Source of the DNA: Coffea arabica
Lineage: Eukaryota > Streptophyta > Magnoliopsida > Gentianales > Rubiaceae
DNA length: 64,000 nucleotides
Assembly: GCF_036785885.1 (NCBI RefSeq)
Contig: NC_092322.1
Span: forward strand, 21,515,494-21,579,493
Reading direction: 5' to 3'
Shown here: in pieces, positions 35,725 to 49,330 of the stretch
Numbering within the stretch: the first letter of the stretch is position 1
Layout of the letters: each line of letters opens with the position of its first letter
Program-made: the position numbers and the translations under genes
Notes under the pieces: model-generated
Databases searched by the model: none
What the model saw: the letters and a program-made list of their open reading frames with translations, nothing else
What the model was told of the DNA's origin: nothing

Positions 35725-36230
35725 AAGCCCCCTTGCCACGTAGGTATCGTCGTCCTCCACGTGGCGAGACGGGATTGGCACTATGGTGACATGGCGCGAA
35801 TTGATTGGTTGTCAACTGTGCCTGTTGCACCTGATTCTTCCTCCCCATTATTCGTCGTCCCGTCTTTATTTCCTACCGTTGAATTCTACTGTGATTTTCT
35901 ACAGATGTTCGATTGAGGTGGTCATCTACTCTCTACTCGCTCATCAGGCTCCTCTCTACCGGCTCTAACCTATTTCTTTGTTTTTTTACTCCGCCACATA
36001 TTAGTGTTGTCTCCACTCCGAATTTTATCTTTCCCGCACCTGATTTTCCCTCTCGTCTCTCCGTCACTCGTCTTTCCTTCCGCTTGTTTTTGCTACTGTG
36101 TTGCTTTCTCCCCGCTTCTTTTCACTTTTTCTCGACATTCTGAGCCTGTTCCCATTCAAAAATTACTATCTCTTCACAGTCCTTGCACATCTTCCCCATA
36201 TTCTCTCTGTTCTTTCCTTCTGGTGGAAAA
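35725..36230 (+). repeat. Spacer of U2
   Basis: Same segment as in U1, with an intact G-box (CCACGTGGC) near 35757 and a CT-rich second half ending CTTCTGGTGG before the next helicase copy. Confidence 0.75.
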
Positions 36231-38411
36231 TTGATTTTTCAAAGACTATGTTGACTGAGTTTTTCAGAATGAACAAAATAAATGCAACAGCTAAGAATTT
36301 GAAGTGCTTATATAAAGATTTTCTGCAACATTTTTTATGGACTCCAAAAATAAAGACATGGTTAGAGAGGAGTCGTAGAAAGGTCATAGGGAGACTGGTA
36401 ACTGTCGAGCCTAGGAAAGGAGCAAAGTACTATATAAGAATTTTACTCACACATGTTCAGGAACCAACGTCATTTGATGACTTACTTATGGTTAGAGGTC
36501 ACAAAACTGGCTCTTTTAGAGAAGCCTGTTTGTAGTTAGGATTATTGGAATCTGATTCCAATATAGAAGAAGCATTACAGGAAGCTGCTCATTTCCAGAT
36601 GCCGTATTTGTTAAGGTCTTTATTTGCAATGCTTCTGTTTTATTGTTCTTCAAAAAATCCCAAACATCTTTGGCAAGCATTTGAAGAGCAGCTATCTTCT
36701 GATTATAAACGAAGTTGCGCACATCGACACTGCACATCAATAGAGATTAAAAGGAAACTTCTTCAGGATACAATTCAACATTGGAACACATGGGAAAAAC
36801 CTTGATGTCTATCATTTTCTCGAAGATTCCTTTACATCCCATTATGGTGAGCCCCTGACTAAAGAAATTAAAAGTGAAACTGCGACACCGATTGATCCAG
36901 AAGATCTGCTTCTTCCTCAAAAATTGAATGCTGGACGAAGGCATGCATTTAATTTGATTCTGGATTCAATATCCAGCTCAAAAGGTCAAGTTTTTTTATT
37001 GATAGTCCGGGTGGAATGGGTAAAACTTTCTTATATCGAGTGCTTCTCGCTTTTCTTCGTTCACAAGGATAAGTGGCAATTGCAGTTCTCACATCTGGGG
37101 TCGCAGCACCTATCATCCTTGGTAGTCGAATTGCACACTCAAAATATAAGATTCCTTTGGATTTTTTAAAACAAAAAACTTGTCAACAAAGTAAGTAGAG
37201 CAGTGTTGCCAGGCTGATTATTAATGCCAAATTAATCTTGTAGGATGAGGCTTCAATGGCAAAAACGGAAACAATAGAGGCAGTTCAATGTCTTCTTACC
37301 GATATAATGGAATCTGATGTACCCTTTGGAGGAATAACTATTATTTTTGAAAGTGATTTTTGCCAAACCCTGTCAGTTATTGAACAGCTTAGCGAGTCAG
37401 ATTCGATCAAATCGACTGTTCTATATTTATATTTATGGTCTCATATGCGTAAGCAGCGACTGGCAACAAATATGAGAGCTGGCTTAGATCCACCATTTTG
37501 AACTTTTTTGATTAGAGTAGGAAAAGATGTTGAACCTGTTGATGAACATGGTCAGATGTCCCTTCCACCTCATATAGTTATTTCTTATCATAACAAAGAA
37601 GAGTCGCTTGAGAGGTTATAATCAGATAGTGCATTATAAGTAGTTCATTCCGTTCGTGTATTTTTTACTATTTGTCCTAATTATATGTAAATTCTTCCAG
37701 GTTATTTGGGATCGTCTTTCTTGATTTAAATCTGTACTCTTGTAATCCTTATCGAATGATAAATAGATGTGTACTTTGTCCAAAAAATAATTCAGTGGAT
37801 GAAATTAATAGGATGATGATTGCAAAATTTCCGAAAAATCTTCACAGTTTTAGAAGTTGTGATAGAACTGTTGATAAGGGAAATCAGACAGATTATGAGG
37901 ACTTTGTAAATTCTTTTAACCCAAAAGGTCCGCCTCCTCATGAACTTTTACACCAAGAAAGCTGTCCTATAATGCTTCTAAGAAATGTGAATCCAACTGA
38001 TGGTCTTTGCAGTGGCACACGGTTAATCTGTAGAGAATTGGGTGAGCTCACAATTACTGCGGAAATTTTCTCTGGTCCTCATAAAGGGAAAAAGTTTTCA
38101 TTCTAAAAATTCCGTTGCGGACTTTTGATAGCGAAAAAAATGGTATTCCATTTATACGGACACAGTTTCATGTCCGTTTATGCTTTGCAATGACAATCAA
38201 TAAACCTTAGGGTCAGACTCTTGACTATGTTGAAATTTATCACAGTGAACCTGTCTTTTCTCACGGCCAGCTTTATGTTGCTCTCTCTAGAGTTAGGAAT
38301 TCTTCCGTAGTTAATGCTTTAATTGCTCCGGGTACTTCTGATGACATCAAGGTTGATTGTAAAACAAGAAATGTCGTCTTTCATGATAAATTGTGCTTGA
38401 CTAACACATGA
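36231..38411 (+). pseudogene. Helitron helicase, U3
   Basis: This is the only unit keeping CGA at the NAG-RHAF site (near 36935), showing that the TGA elsewhere is a C-to-T change. Walker A (37010-37027) reads GGMGKT with a short T-run. The Walker B Trp has become TAG, as in U0 and U4-U9. The last exon carries the shared one-base loss at its CCTTTTGCGG site, so the C-terminal motifs are out of frame. The intron (37615-37700) has a good acceptor. An extra stop (TAG) lies in the MTINKP-GQ motif. Confidence 0.88.
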
Positions 38412-38522
38412 TATATGAGGTCTGATTACCCGTACCATTGAATACTTTTTAGTTTATGATTTGAAGAATCAAATGCTGTTGCCAATTTCCCATTCTATTT
38501 CTGTTTTCTAAAAATTTACAGA

Positions 38523-38994
38523 ATGGAACATGTTATCCCAGCCAAAGACGTCCTACCTGGCTCTGAAGGCAGGACCTGCAAAGTCTCCGTGCAAGAAAAA
38601 AAACAGATAACTGGATCAGCAACGCTGCCAATAAAAAAATGAATGTTTATTTTGTTGGATTCAAAGGTCTTCTCCCAGTTGATATATACTTCTTCATACT
38701 GCATGATTAAACATTTCATCGCTAAAAGAGCGCATTAATATGGTTCTTATATTTTTCATATAATTAAGGCATGCTCTGTTTTTATCTACAGGTCAATGCA
38801 TGCATAATTGATTATTTCGTGAATATTTTCCTTGTGGATAGGGATCGGAGATTGAAGGGATTGTGTTCAATAATGACATTCCAAAGATCAGCCCTGGCTT
38901 TCAAGTTTATAAAAAGTATCCGATTTCAACTATTATAGTGAGGCTCATTCCAGTAAAATGTCAAACTGCTGAACTGAAGATCCAGTGGGTGTGG
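38523..38994 (+). pseudogene. RPA70-like OB-fold exons, U3
   Basis: Exons at 38523-38666 (MEHVI version) and 38842-38994, with an intact GATAG acceptor. The TGA before KFILL-type residues is present. The downstream frame continues into the spacer. Confidence 0.75.
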
Positions 38995-39502
38995 AAGCCC
39001 CCTTGCCGCGTAGGTATCGTCGTCCTCCACGTGGCGAGACGGGATTGGCACGATGGTGACATGGTGCAAATTGATTGGTTGTCAACTGTGCCTGTTGCTC
39101 CTGATTCTTCCTCCCCTTTGTTCGTCGTCCCGTCTTTCTTTCCTGCCGTTGAATTCAACTGTGATTTTCTACAGATGTTCGATTGAGATGGTTAGCTACT
39201 CTCTACTCGCTCATCAGGCTCCTCTTTACCGGCTCTAACCTGTTTCTTTCTTTTTTTACTCCGCCACATATTGGTGGTGTCTCCACTCCGAATTTTATCT
39301 TTCCCGCACCTGATTTTCCCTCTCCTCTCTCCGTCATTCGTCTTTCCTTCCGCTTGTTTTTGCTACTGTATTGCTTTCTACCCGCTTCTTTTTCAATTTT
39401 TTCTCGACATTCTGAGCCTGCTCCCATTCAGAAATTACTATCTCTTCGCAGTCCTTGCACATCTTCCCCACATTCTCTCTGTTCTTTCATTCTTGTGGAA
39501 AA
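38995..39502 (+). repeat. Spacer of U3
   Basis: G-box CCACGTGGC near 39027. The 3' edge reads CATTCTTGTGG instead of CCTTCTGGTGG, a variant shared only with the spacer of U5. Confidence 0.75.
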
Positions 39503-41682
39503 TTGATTTTTCAAAAACTATATTTACTGAGTTTTTTAAAATGAACAAAACGAATGCTACAACTCAGAATTTGAATTGCTTATATAAAGATTTTCTGCAA
39601 CATTTTTTATGGTCTCCAAAAATAAAGACATGGTCAGAGAGGAGTCGTACAAAGGTCATAGGGAGACTGGTAACTGTCGAGCTTAGGAAAGGAGAAAGGT
39701 ACAACATAAAACTTTTACTCACACATGTTCAGGAACCAACGTTGTTTGATGACTTACTTATGGTTAGAGGTCACAAAACTGGCTTTTTTAGAGAAGCCTG
39801 TTTGCAGCTAGGATGATTGGAATCTGATTCCTATATAGAAGAAGCATTACAGGAAACTGCTCATTTCCAGATGCCATAGTTGTTAAGATCTTTATTTGCA
39901 ATACTTCTATTTTATTGTTCTCCAAAAAATCCCAAACATCTTTGGCAAACATTTGAAGTGCAGCTATCTTTTGATTATAAATGAAGTTGTGCACATCGGC
40001 ACATTAATAGAGATTAAAATGAAAGTTCTTCAGGATATTTATTCAACATTGGAACACATGGAAAAAATCTTGATGACTATCATTTCCTTGAAGATTCCTT
40101 TACATCCCGTTATGGTGAGCCCCTGACTAAAGAAATTAAAAGTGAAACTGCGACACCGATTGATCTAGAAGATCTGCTTCTTCCTCGAAAATTGAATGCT
40201 GGATGAAGGCATGCATTTAATTTGATTCTGGATTCAATATCCAGCTCAAAAGGTCAAGTTTTTTTTATTGATAGTCCAGGTGGAACGGGTACAACTTTCT
40301 TATATCGAGTGCTTCTCGTTTTTCTTCGTTGACAAGGATATGTGGCAATTGCAGTTGCCACATCTGGGGTCGTAGCACCTATCATCCCTGGTGGTAGAAC
40401 TGCACACTCAAAATATAAGATTCCTTTGGATTTTTTAAAAGAAAAAACTTGTCAACAAAGTAAGTAGAGCAGTGTTGCCAGGCGGATTATTAATGCTAAA
40501 TTAATCTTGTAGGATGAGACTTCAATGGCAAAAACGGAAACAATAGAGGCGGTTCATTGTCTTCTTACAGATATAATGGAATCTGATGTACCCTTCGGAG
40601 GAAAAACTATTATTTTTTGCGGTGATTTTCGCCAAACCCTGCTAGTTATTGAACAGCTAGGCGAGTCAGATTCGATCAAATCAACTGTTTTATATTTACA
40701 TTTATGGTCTCATATGCATAAGCAGCGACTAGCAACGAATATGAGAGCTGCCTTAGATCCAGTATTTTTCAGCTTTTTTTATTGGAGTAGGAGAAGATGT
40801 TGAACTTGTTGATGAACTTGGTCAGATGTCCCTTCCACCTCATATGGTTGTTTTTTTCATAACAAAGAAGAGTCGCTTGACAGGTTATTATCATATAGTG
40901 CACTATAAGTAGTTCATTCCGTCCGTGTATTTTTGACTATTTGTCCTAATTACATGTAAATTCTTCCAGGTTATTATTTGGGATTGTCTTTCCTGATTTA
41001 AATCTGTACTCTTGTAATCCTTATCAAATGATAAATAGATGCGTACTTTGTCCAAAAAATAGTTCAGTGGATGAAATTAATAAGATGACGGTTGCAAAAT
41101 TTCCTAAATATCTTCACAGATATAGAAGTTGTGAAAGAACTGTTGATAAGAGAAATCAGATAGATTATGAGGACTTTCTAAATTCTTTTAACCCAAAAGG
41201 TCTGCCTCCTCATGAACTTTTACGCAACGAAAACTGTCCTACAATGCTTCTAAGAAATGTGAATCCAACGGATGGTCTTTGCAATGGCACACGGTTAATC
41301 TGTAGAGAATTGGATGAGCTCACAATTACTGCGGAAAGTTTCTCTGGTCCTCATAAAGGGAAAATGTCTTCATTCCAAAAATTCCTTTGCGGACTTTTGA
41401 TAGCGAAAAGAATGGTATTCCATTTATACGGACATAGTTTGACGTCCGTTTATGCTTTGCAATGACAATCAATAAACCTCTGGGTCAAACTCTTGACTAT
41501 GTTGAAATTTATCTCAGTGAACCGGTCTTTTCTCACGGCTAGCTTATGTTGCTCTTGCTAGAGTTAGGAATTCTTCCGCAGTTAAAGCTTTAAGTGCTCC
41601 GGGTACTTCTGATGACATCAAAGTTGATTGTAAAACAAGAAATGTTGTCTTTCATGATATATTTTGCTTGACTAACACATGA
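39503..41682 (+). pseudogene. Helitron helicase, U4 (type A)
   Basis: Walker A (40279-40296) is GGTGTT, with the essential Lys replaced by Thr. The T-run before it has eight Ts and so keeps frame, unlike most units. TAG stands for the Walker B Trp. A stop at 39813-39815 and TAG near 39878 break the N-terminal part. Intron 40884-40969. The segment 39827-41242 recurs at the left edge of the window, and the whole unit recurs as U6. Confidence 0.88.
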
Positions 41683-41793
41683 TATATGAGGTCTGATTAC
41701 CCATATCATTGAATACTTATTGGTTTATGATTTGAAGAATCAAATACTGTTGCCAATTTCCCATTCCATTTCTGTTTTCTAAAAATTTACAGA

Positions 41794-42270
41794 ATGGAAC
41801 ATGTTATCCTAGTCAAAGACGTCCTACCTGGCTCTGAAGGCAGGACCTGCAAAGTCACCATGTATGAAAAACAGTAGATAACTGGATCAGCAACGCCGCC
41901 AGTAAAAAAATGAAAGTTTATTTTGTTGGATTCAGAGGTCTTCTCCTTGCTGCCATGATGTATACTTCTTCATACTGCTTGATTAAACATTTCATCGCTA
42001 AAAGAGCGCATTAATATGGTTCTTATATTTTTCATATAATTAAGACATGTTCTGTTTTTATCTACAGGTCAATGCATGCATAATTGATTATTTCGTGAAT
42101 ATTGTCCTTGTGGATAGGGATCGGAGATTGAAGGGATTATGTTCAATAATGACATTCCAAACATCAGCCCTAGCCTTCAAGTTTATAGAAAGTATCCGAT
42201 TTCAAATGCCATAGTAAGGCTCATTCCAGTAAAATGTTAAGCTGCTGAATTGAAGATCCAATGAGTGTGG
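41794..42270 (+). pseudogene. RPA70-like OB-fold exons, U4
   Basis: Exons 41794-41937 (MEHVI version) and 42118-42270. Extra lesions: TAG for Gln in exon 1, TAA at AKMLS-type residues and TGA for the Trp of QWVW. Confidence 0.72.
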
Positions 42271-42778
42271 AAGCCCTCTTGCCACGTAGGTATCGTCGTC
42301 CTTCACGCGGTGATACGGGATTGGCACGATGGTGACATGTCGCAAATTGATTGGTTGTCAACTGTGCCTGTTGCACCTGATTCTTCCTCCCCTTTGTTCG
42401 TCGTCCTGTCTTTCCTTCCTACCGTTTAATTCTACTGTGATTTTCTACAGATTTTCGATTGAAGTGGTCAGCTACTCTCTACTCGCTCATCAGGCTCCTC
42501 TTTACCGGCTCTAACCTGCTTCCTTCTTTTTTTACTCCGCCACTTATTGGTGTTGTTTCCAATCCGTATTTTATCTTTCTCGTGCTAGATTTTTCCTCTC
42601 CTCTCTCCTTCGTTCGACTTTCCTTCCGCTTGTTTTTGCTACTGTGTTGCTTTCTCCGCGCTTCTTTTTCTCTTTTTTCTCGACATTCTGAGGCTGCTCC
42701 CATTCAAAAATTACTGTCTCTTCGCGGTCCTTGCACGTCTTCCCCACATTGTCTCTGTTCTTTCCTTCCGTTGGAAAA
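42271..42778 (+). repeat. Spacer of U4
   Basis: G-box degraded to TTCACGCGG. The CT-rich half ends CTTCCGTTGG, the type A edge. Confidence 0.72.
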
Positions 42779-44957
42779 TTGATTTTTCAAAGACTATATT
42801 GACTGAGTTTTTCAGAATGAACAAAACAAATGCTACAGCTCAGAATTTGAAGTTCATATATAAAAATTTTATGCAACATTTTTTATGGACTCCAAAAATA
42901 AAGACATGGTCAGAGAGGAGTCGTAGAAAGGTCATAGGTAGACTGGTAACTGTCCAGCCTAGGAAAGGAGAAAGGTACTACATAAGACTTTTACTCACAC
43001 ATGTGCAGGAACCAACGTCGTTTGAAGGCTTACTTATGGTTAGAGTTCACGGAACTGGCTTTTTTAGAGAAGCCTGTTTGCAGTTAGGATTATTGGAATC
43101 TGATTCCTATATAGAAGAAGTATTACAGGAAGCTCCTCATTTCCAGATGCCATATTTGTTAATGTCTTTATTTGCAATGCTTCTGTTTTATTGTTCTCCA
43201 AAAAATCCCAAACATCTTTGGCAAGCATTTGAAGTGCACCTATCTTCTGATGATAAACGAAGTTGCGCACATCGACACTGCACATCAATAGAGATGAAAA
43301 GGAAAGTTCTTCAGGATATTAATTCAACATTGGAACACATGGGAAAAACCTTGAAGACTATCATTTGCTCGAAGATTCCTTTACATCCCGTTATGGTGAG
43401 CCCCTGACTAAAGAAATTAAAAGTGAAACTGCGACCCCGATTGATCCAGAAGATCTGATTCTTCCTCGAAAATTGAATGCTGGATGAATGCATGCATTTA
43501 ATTTGATTATGGATTCAATATCTAGCTCAAAAGGTCAAGTTTTTTTGTTGATAGTCTTGGTGGAACGGGTAAAACTTTCTTATGTCGAGTGCTTCTCGCT
43601 TTTCTTTGTTCACAAGGATATGTGGCAATTGTAGTTGCCACATCTGGGGTCGCAGCACCTATTATATCTGGTGGTAGAACTACACACTAAAAATATAGGA
43701 TTCCTTTGGATTTTTTAAAACAAAAAACTTGTCAACAAAGTAAGTAGAGCAGTGTTGCCAGGCCGATTATTAATGCTAAATTAATCTTGTAGGATGTGGC
43801 TTCAATGGCAAAAACGGAAACAATAGAGGCAGTTCATTGTCTTCATACAGATATAATGGAATCTGATGTACCCTTTGGAGGTAAAACTATTATTTTTTGC
43901 GGTGATTTTCGCCAAACCCTGCCAATCATTGAACAGCTTAGCGAGTCAGATTCGATCAAATCGACTGTTCTATATTTACATTTATGGTCTCATATGCGTA
44001 AGCAGCGACTGGCAACAAATATGAGAGCTGCCTTAGATCCAGCATTTTCAATTTTTTTTATTAGAGTAGGAGAAGATGTTGAACTTGTTGATGAACATGG
44101 TTAGATGTCCCTTCCACCTCATATTATTTTTTATCATAACAAAGAAGAGTCGCTTGACAGGTTATAATCATATAGTGCATTATAAGTTGTTCATTCCGTC
44201 CGTGTATTTTGGACTATTTGTCCTAATTACATGTAAAATCTTCCAGGTTATTTGGGATCGTCTTTTCTGATTTAAATATGTACTCTTGTAATCCTTATCG
44301 AATGATAAATAGATGTGTACTTTGTCCAAAAAATAGTTCAGTGGATATAATTAATAGGATGACGATTGCAAAATTTCTGGAAAATCTTCATAGTTATAGA
44401 AGTTGTGATAGAACTGTTGATAAGAGACATCAGACAGATTATGAGGGCTTTCTAAATTCTTTTAACCCAAAAGGTCTGCCTCCTCATGAACTTTTACGCA
44501 AAGAAAACTGTCCTATAATGCTTCTAAGAAACGTAAATCCAACGGATGGTCTTTACAATGGCACACGGTTAATCTGCAGAGAATTGGGTGAGCTCACAAT
44601 TACTGCGGAAAGTTTCTCTGGTCCTCATAAAGGGAAAAAGTTTTCATACAAAAAATTCCTTTGCGGACTTTTGATAACAAAAAGAATGGTGTTGCATTTA
44701 TACAGACACAGTTTCACGTCCGTTTATGCTTTGCAATGACAATCAATAAACCTTAGGGTCAGACTCTTGACTATGTTGAAATTTATCTCACTGAACCTGT
44801 CTTTTCTCACGGCCAGCTTTATGTTGCTCTCTCTAGAGTTAGGAATTCTTCCGCAGTTAAAGCTTTAATTGCTCTGGGTACTTCTGATGACATCAAGGTT
44901 GATTGTAAAACAAGAAATGTCGTCTTTCATGATAAACTTTGCTTGACTAACACATGA
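42779..44957 (+). pseudogene. Helitron helicase, U5 (type B)
   Basis: The first 202 codons (42799-43407) are open. Walker A (43559-43576) keeps GGTGKT, but Pro before it is Leu and the T-run is one base short. TAG replaces the Walker B Trp, and the following Glu is Val (GATGTG). Intron 44161-44246. The last exon carries the shared one-base loss and TAG in the MTINKP motif. Near-identical copy at U7. Confidence 0.88.
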
Positions 44958-45068
44958 TATATGAGGTCTAATTACCCGTACCATTGAATACTTTTTAGTT
45001 TATGATTTGAAGAATCAAATGCTGTTGCCAATTTCCCATTCTATTTCTGTTTTCTAAAAATTTACAGA

Positions 45069-45545
45069 ATGAAACAAGTTATCCCAATAAAAGATGTCCT
45101 ACCTGGCTCTGAAGGCAGGACCTACAAAGTCACCGTGCAAGAAAAACAGCAGATAACTGGATCAGCAACGCCGCCAATAAAAAAATGAAAGTTTATTTTG
45201 TTGGATTCAGAGGTCTTCTCCCTGCTGCCATGATATATACTTCTTCATACTGCTTGATTAAACATTTCATCACTAAAAGAGCGCATTAATATGGTTCTTA
45301 TATTTTTCATATAATTAAGGCATGTTCTGTTTTTATCTACAGGTCAATGCATGCATAATTGATTATTTCGTGAATATTTTCCTTGTGGATTGGGATCGGA
45401 GATTGAAGGGATTATGTTCAATAATGACATTCCAAAGATCAGCCCTGGACTTCAAGTTTATAAAAAGTGTCCGATTTCAAATGCCATAGTAAGACTCATT
45501 CCATTAAAATGTCAAACTGCTAAACTGAAGATCCAGTAGGTGTGG
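45069..45545 (+). pseudogene. RPA70-like OB-fold exons, U5
   Basis: Exons 45069-45212 (MKQVI version) and 45393-45545; acceptor GATTG; TAG for the Trp of QWVW. Confidence 0.72.
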
Positions 45546-46053
45546 AAGCCCCCTTGCCACGTAGGTATCGTCGTCCTCCACGTGGCGAGACGGGATTGGC
45601 ACGATGGTGACATGGCGCGAATTGATTGGTTGTTAACTGTGCCTGTTGCACCTGATTCTTCCTCCCCTTTATTCGTCGTCCCGACTTTCCTTCCTACCAT
45701 TGAATTCTATTGTGATTTTCTACAGATGTTCAATTGAGGTGGTCATCTACTCTCTACTCGCACATCAGGCTCCTCTCTACCGGATCTAACCTGCTTCTTT
45801 GTTTTTTTACTCCGTCACATATTAGTGTTGTCTCCACTCTGAATTTTATCATTCCCGCACCTGATTTTCCCTCTCCTCTCTCCGTCATTCGTCTTTCCTT
45901 CCGCTTGTTTTTGCTACTGTATTGCTTTCTCCCCGCTTCTTTTTCAATTTTTTCTCGACATTCTGAGCCTGCTCCCATTCAGAAATTACTATCTCTTCGC
46001 AGTCCTTGCACATCTTCCCCACATTCTCTCTGTTCTTTCATTCTTGTGGAAAA
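45546..46053 (+). repeat. Spacer of U5
   Basis: Intact G-box CCACGTGGC near 45578; 3' edge CATTCTTGTGG. Confidence 0.75.
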
Positions 46054-48234
46054 TTGATTTTTCAAAAACTATGTTTACTGAGTTTTTTAAAATGAACAAA
46101 ACGAATGCTACAACTCAGAATTTGAATTGCTTATATAAAGATTTTCTGCAACATTTTTTATGGTCTCCAAAAATAAAGACATGGTCAGAGAGGAGTCGTA
46201 CAAAGGTCATAGGGAGACTGGTAACTGTCGAGCTTAGGAAAGGAGAAAGGTACAACATAAAACTTTTACTCACACATGTTCAGGAACCAACGTTGTTTGA
46301 TGACTTACTTATGGTTAGAGGTCACAAAACTGGCTTTTTTAGAGAAGCCTGTTTGCAGCTAGGATGATTGGAATCTGATTCCTATATAGAAGAAGCATTA
46401 CAGGAAACTGCTCATTTCCAGATGCCATAGTTGTTAAGATCTTTATTTGCAATACTTCTATTTTATTGTTCTCCAAAAAATCCCAAACATCTTTGGCAAA
46501 CATTTGAAGTGCAGCTATCTTTTGATTATAAATGAAGTTGTGCACATCGGCACATTAATAGAGATTAAAATGAAAGTTCTTCAGGATATTTATTCAACAT
46601 TGGAACACATGGAAAAAATCTTGATGACTATCATTTCCTTGAAGATTCCTTTACATCCCGTTATGGTGAGCCCCTGACTAAAGAAATTAAAAGTGAAACT
46701 GCGACACCGATTGATCTAGAAGATCTGCTTCTTCCTCGAAAATTGAATGCTGGATGAAGGCATGCATTTAATTTGATTCTGGATTCAATATCCAGCTCAA
46801 AAGGTCAAGTTTTTTTTATTGATAGTCCAGGTGGAACGGGTACAACTTTCTTATATCGAGTGCTTCTCGTTTTTCTTCGTTGACAAGGATATGTGGCAAT
46901 TGCAGTTGCCACATCTGGGGTCGTAGCACCTATCATCCCTGGTAGTAGAACTGCACACTCAAAATATAAGATTCCTTTGAATTTTTTAAAAGAAAAAACT
47001 TGTCAACAAAGTAAGTAGAGCAGTGTTGCCAGGCGGATTATTAATGCTAAATTAATCTTGTAGGATGAGACTTCAATGGCAAAAACGGAAACAATAGAGG
47101 CGGTTCATTGTCTTCTTACAGATATAATGGAATCTGATGTACCCTTCGGAGGAAAAACTATTATTTTTTGCGGTGATTTTCGCCAAACCCTGCTAGTTAT
47201 TGAACAGCTAGGCGAGTCAGATTCGATCAAATCAACTGTTTTATATTTACATTTATGGTCTCATATGCATAAGCAGCGACTAGCAACGAATATGAGAGCT
47301 GCCTTAGATCCAGTATTTTTCAGCTTTTTTTATTGGAGTAGGAGAAGATGTTGAACTTGTTGATGAACTTGGTCAGATGTCCCTTCCACCTCATATGGTT
47401 GTTTTTTTCATAACAAAGAAGAGTCGCTTGACAGGTTATTATCATATAGTGCACTATAAGTAGTTCATTCCGTCCGTGTATTTTTGACTATTTGTCCTAA
47501 TTACATGTAAATTCTTCCAGGTTATTATTTGGGATTGTCTTTCCTGATTTAAATCTGTACTCTTGTAATCCTTATCAAATGATAAATAGATGCGTACTTT
47601 GTCCAAAAAATAGTTCAGTGGATGAAATTAATAAGATGACGGTTGCAAAATTTCCTGAAAATCTTCACAGATATAGAAGTTGTGAAAGAACTGTTGATAA
47701 GAGAAATCAGATAGATTATGAGGACTTTCTAAATTCTTTTAACCCAAAAGGTCTGCCTCCTCATGAACTTTTACGCAACGAAAACTGTCCTACAATGCTT
47801 CTAAGAAATGTGAATCCAACGGATGGTCTTTGCAATGGCACACGGTTAATCTGTAGAGAATTGGATGAGCTCACAATTACTGCGGAAAGTTTCTCTGGTC
47901 CTCATAAAGGGAAAATGTCTTCATTCCAAAAATTCCTTTGCGGACTTTTGATAGCGAAAAGAATGGTATTCCATTTATACGGACATAGTTTGACGTCCGT
48001 TTATGCTTTGCAATGACAATCAATAAACCTCTGGGTCAAACTCTTGACTATGTTGAAATTTATCTCAGTGAACCGGTCTTTTCTCACGGCTAGCTTTATG
48101 TTGCTCTTGCTAGAGTTAGGAATTCTTCCGCAGTTAAAGCTTTAAGTGCTCCGGGTACTTCTGATGACATCAAAGTTGATTGTAAAACAAGAAATGTTGT
48201 CTTTCATGATATATTTTGCTTGACTAACACATGA
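46054..48234 (+). pseudogene. Helitron helicase, U6 (type A)
   Basis: Almost the same as U4, 6551-6552 bp away, including Thr for the Walker A Lys (46830-46847), the eight-T run and the early stop. I saw only scattered differences: GGTAGTAG for GGTGGTAG near 46941, TTTGAATTT near 46977, CCTGAAAAT near 47655 and a one-base indel near 48093. Intron 47435-47520. Confidence 0.88.
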
Positions 48235-48345
48235 TATATGAGGTCTGATTACCCATATCATTGAATACTTATTGGTTTATGATTTGAAGAATCAAATACT
48301 GTTGCCAATTTCCCATTCCATTTCTGTTTTCTAAAAATTTACAGA

Positions 48346-48822
48346 ATGGAACATGTTATCCTAGTCAAAGACGTCCTACCTGGCTCTGAAGGCAGGACCT
48401 GCAAAGTCACCATGTATGAAAAACAGTAGATAACTGGATCAGCAACGCCGCCAGTAAAAAAATGAAAGTTTATTTTGTTGGATTCAGAGGTCTTCTCCTT
48501 GCTGCCATGATGTATACTTCTTCATACTGCTTGATTAAACATTTCATCGCTAAAAGAGCGCATTAATATGGTTCTTATATTTTTCATATAATTAAGACAT
48601 GTTCTGTTTTTATCTACAGGTCAATGCATGCATAATTGATTATTTCGTGAATATTGTCCTTGTGGATAGGGATCGGAGATTGAAGGGATTATGTTCAATA
48701 ATGACATTCCAAACATCAGCCCTAGCCTTCAAGTTTATAGAAAGTATCCGATTTCAAATGCCATAGTAAGGCTCATTCCAGTAAAATGTTAAGCTGCTGA
48801 ATTGAAGATCCAATGAGTGTGG
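48346..48822 (+). pseudogene. RPA70-like OB-fold exons, U6
   Basis: Exons 48346-48489 and 48670-48822, with the same lesions as U4. Confidence 0.72.
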
Positions 48823-49330
48823 AAGCCCTCTTGCCACGTAGGTATCGTCGTCCTTCACGCGGTGATACGGGATTGGCACGATGGTGACATGTCGCAAATT
48901 GATTGGTTGTCAACTGTGCCTGTTGCACCTGATTCTTCCTCCCCTTTGTTCGTCGTCCTGTCTTTCCTTCCTACCGTTTAATTCTACTGTGATTTTCTAC
49001 AGATTTTCGATTGAAGTGGTCAGCTACTCTCTACTCGCTCATCAGGCTCCTCTTTACCGGCTCTAACCTGCTTCCTTCTTTTTTTACTCCGCCACTTATT
49101 GGTGTTGTTTCCAATCCGTATTTTATCTTTCTCGTGCTAGATTTTTCCTCTCCTCTCTCCTTCGTTCGACTTTCCTTCCGCTTGTTTTTGCTACTGTGTT
49201 GCTTTCTCCGCGCTTCTTTTTCTCTTTTTTCTCGACATTCTGAGGCTGCTCCCATTCAAAAATTACTGTCTCTTCGCGGTCCTTGCACGTCTTCCCCACA
49301 TTGTCTCTGTTCTTTCCTTCCGTTGGAAAA
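48823..49330 (+). repeat. Spacer of U6
   Basis: Type A spacer as in U4, with the degraded G-box and the CCGTTGG edge. Confidence 0.72.
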
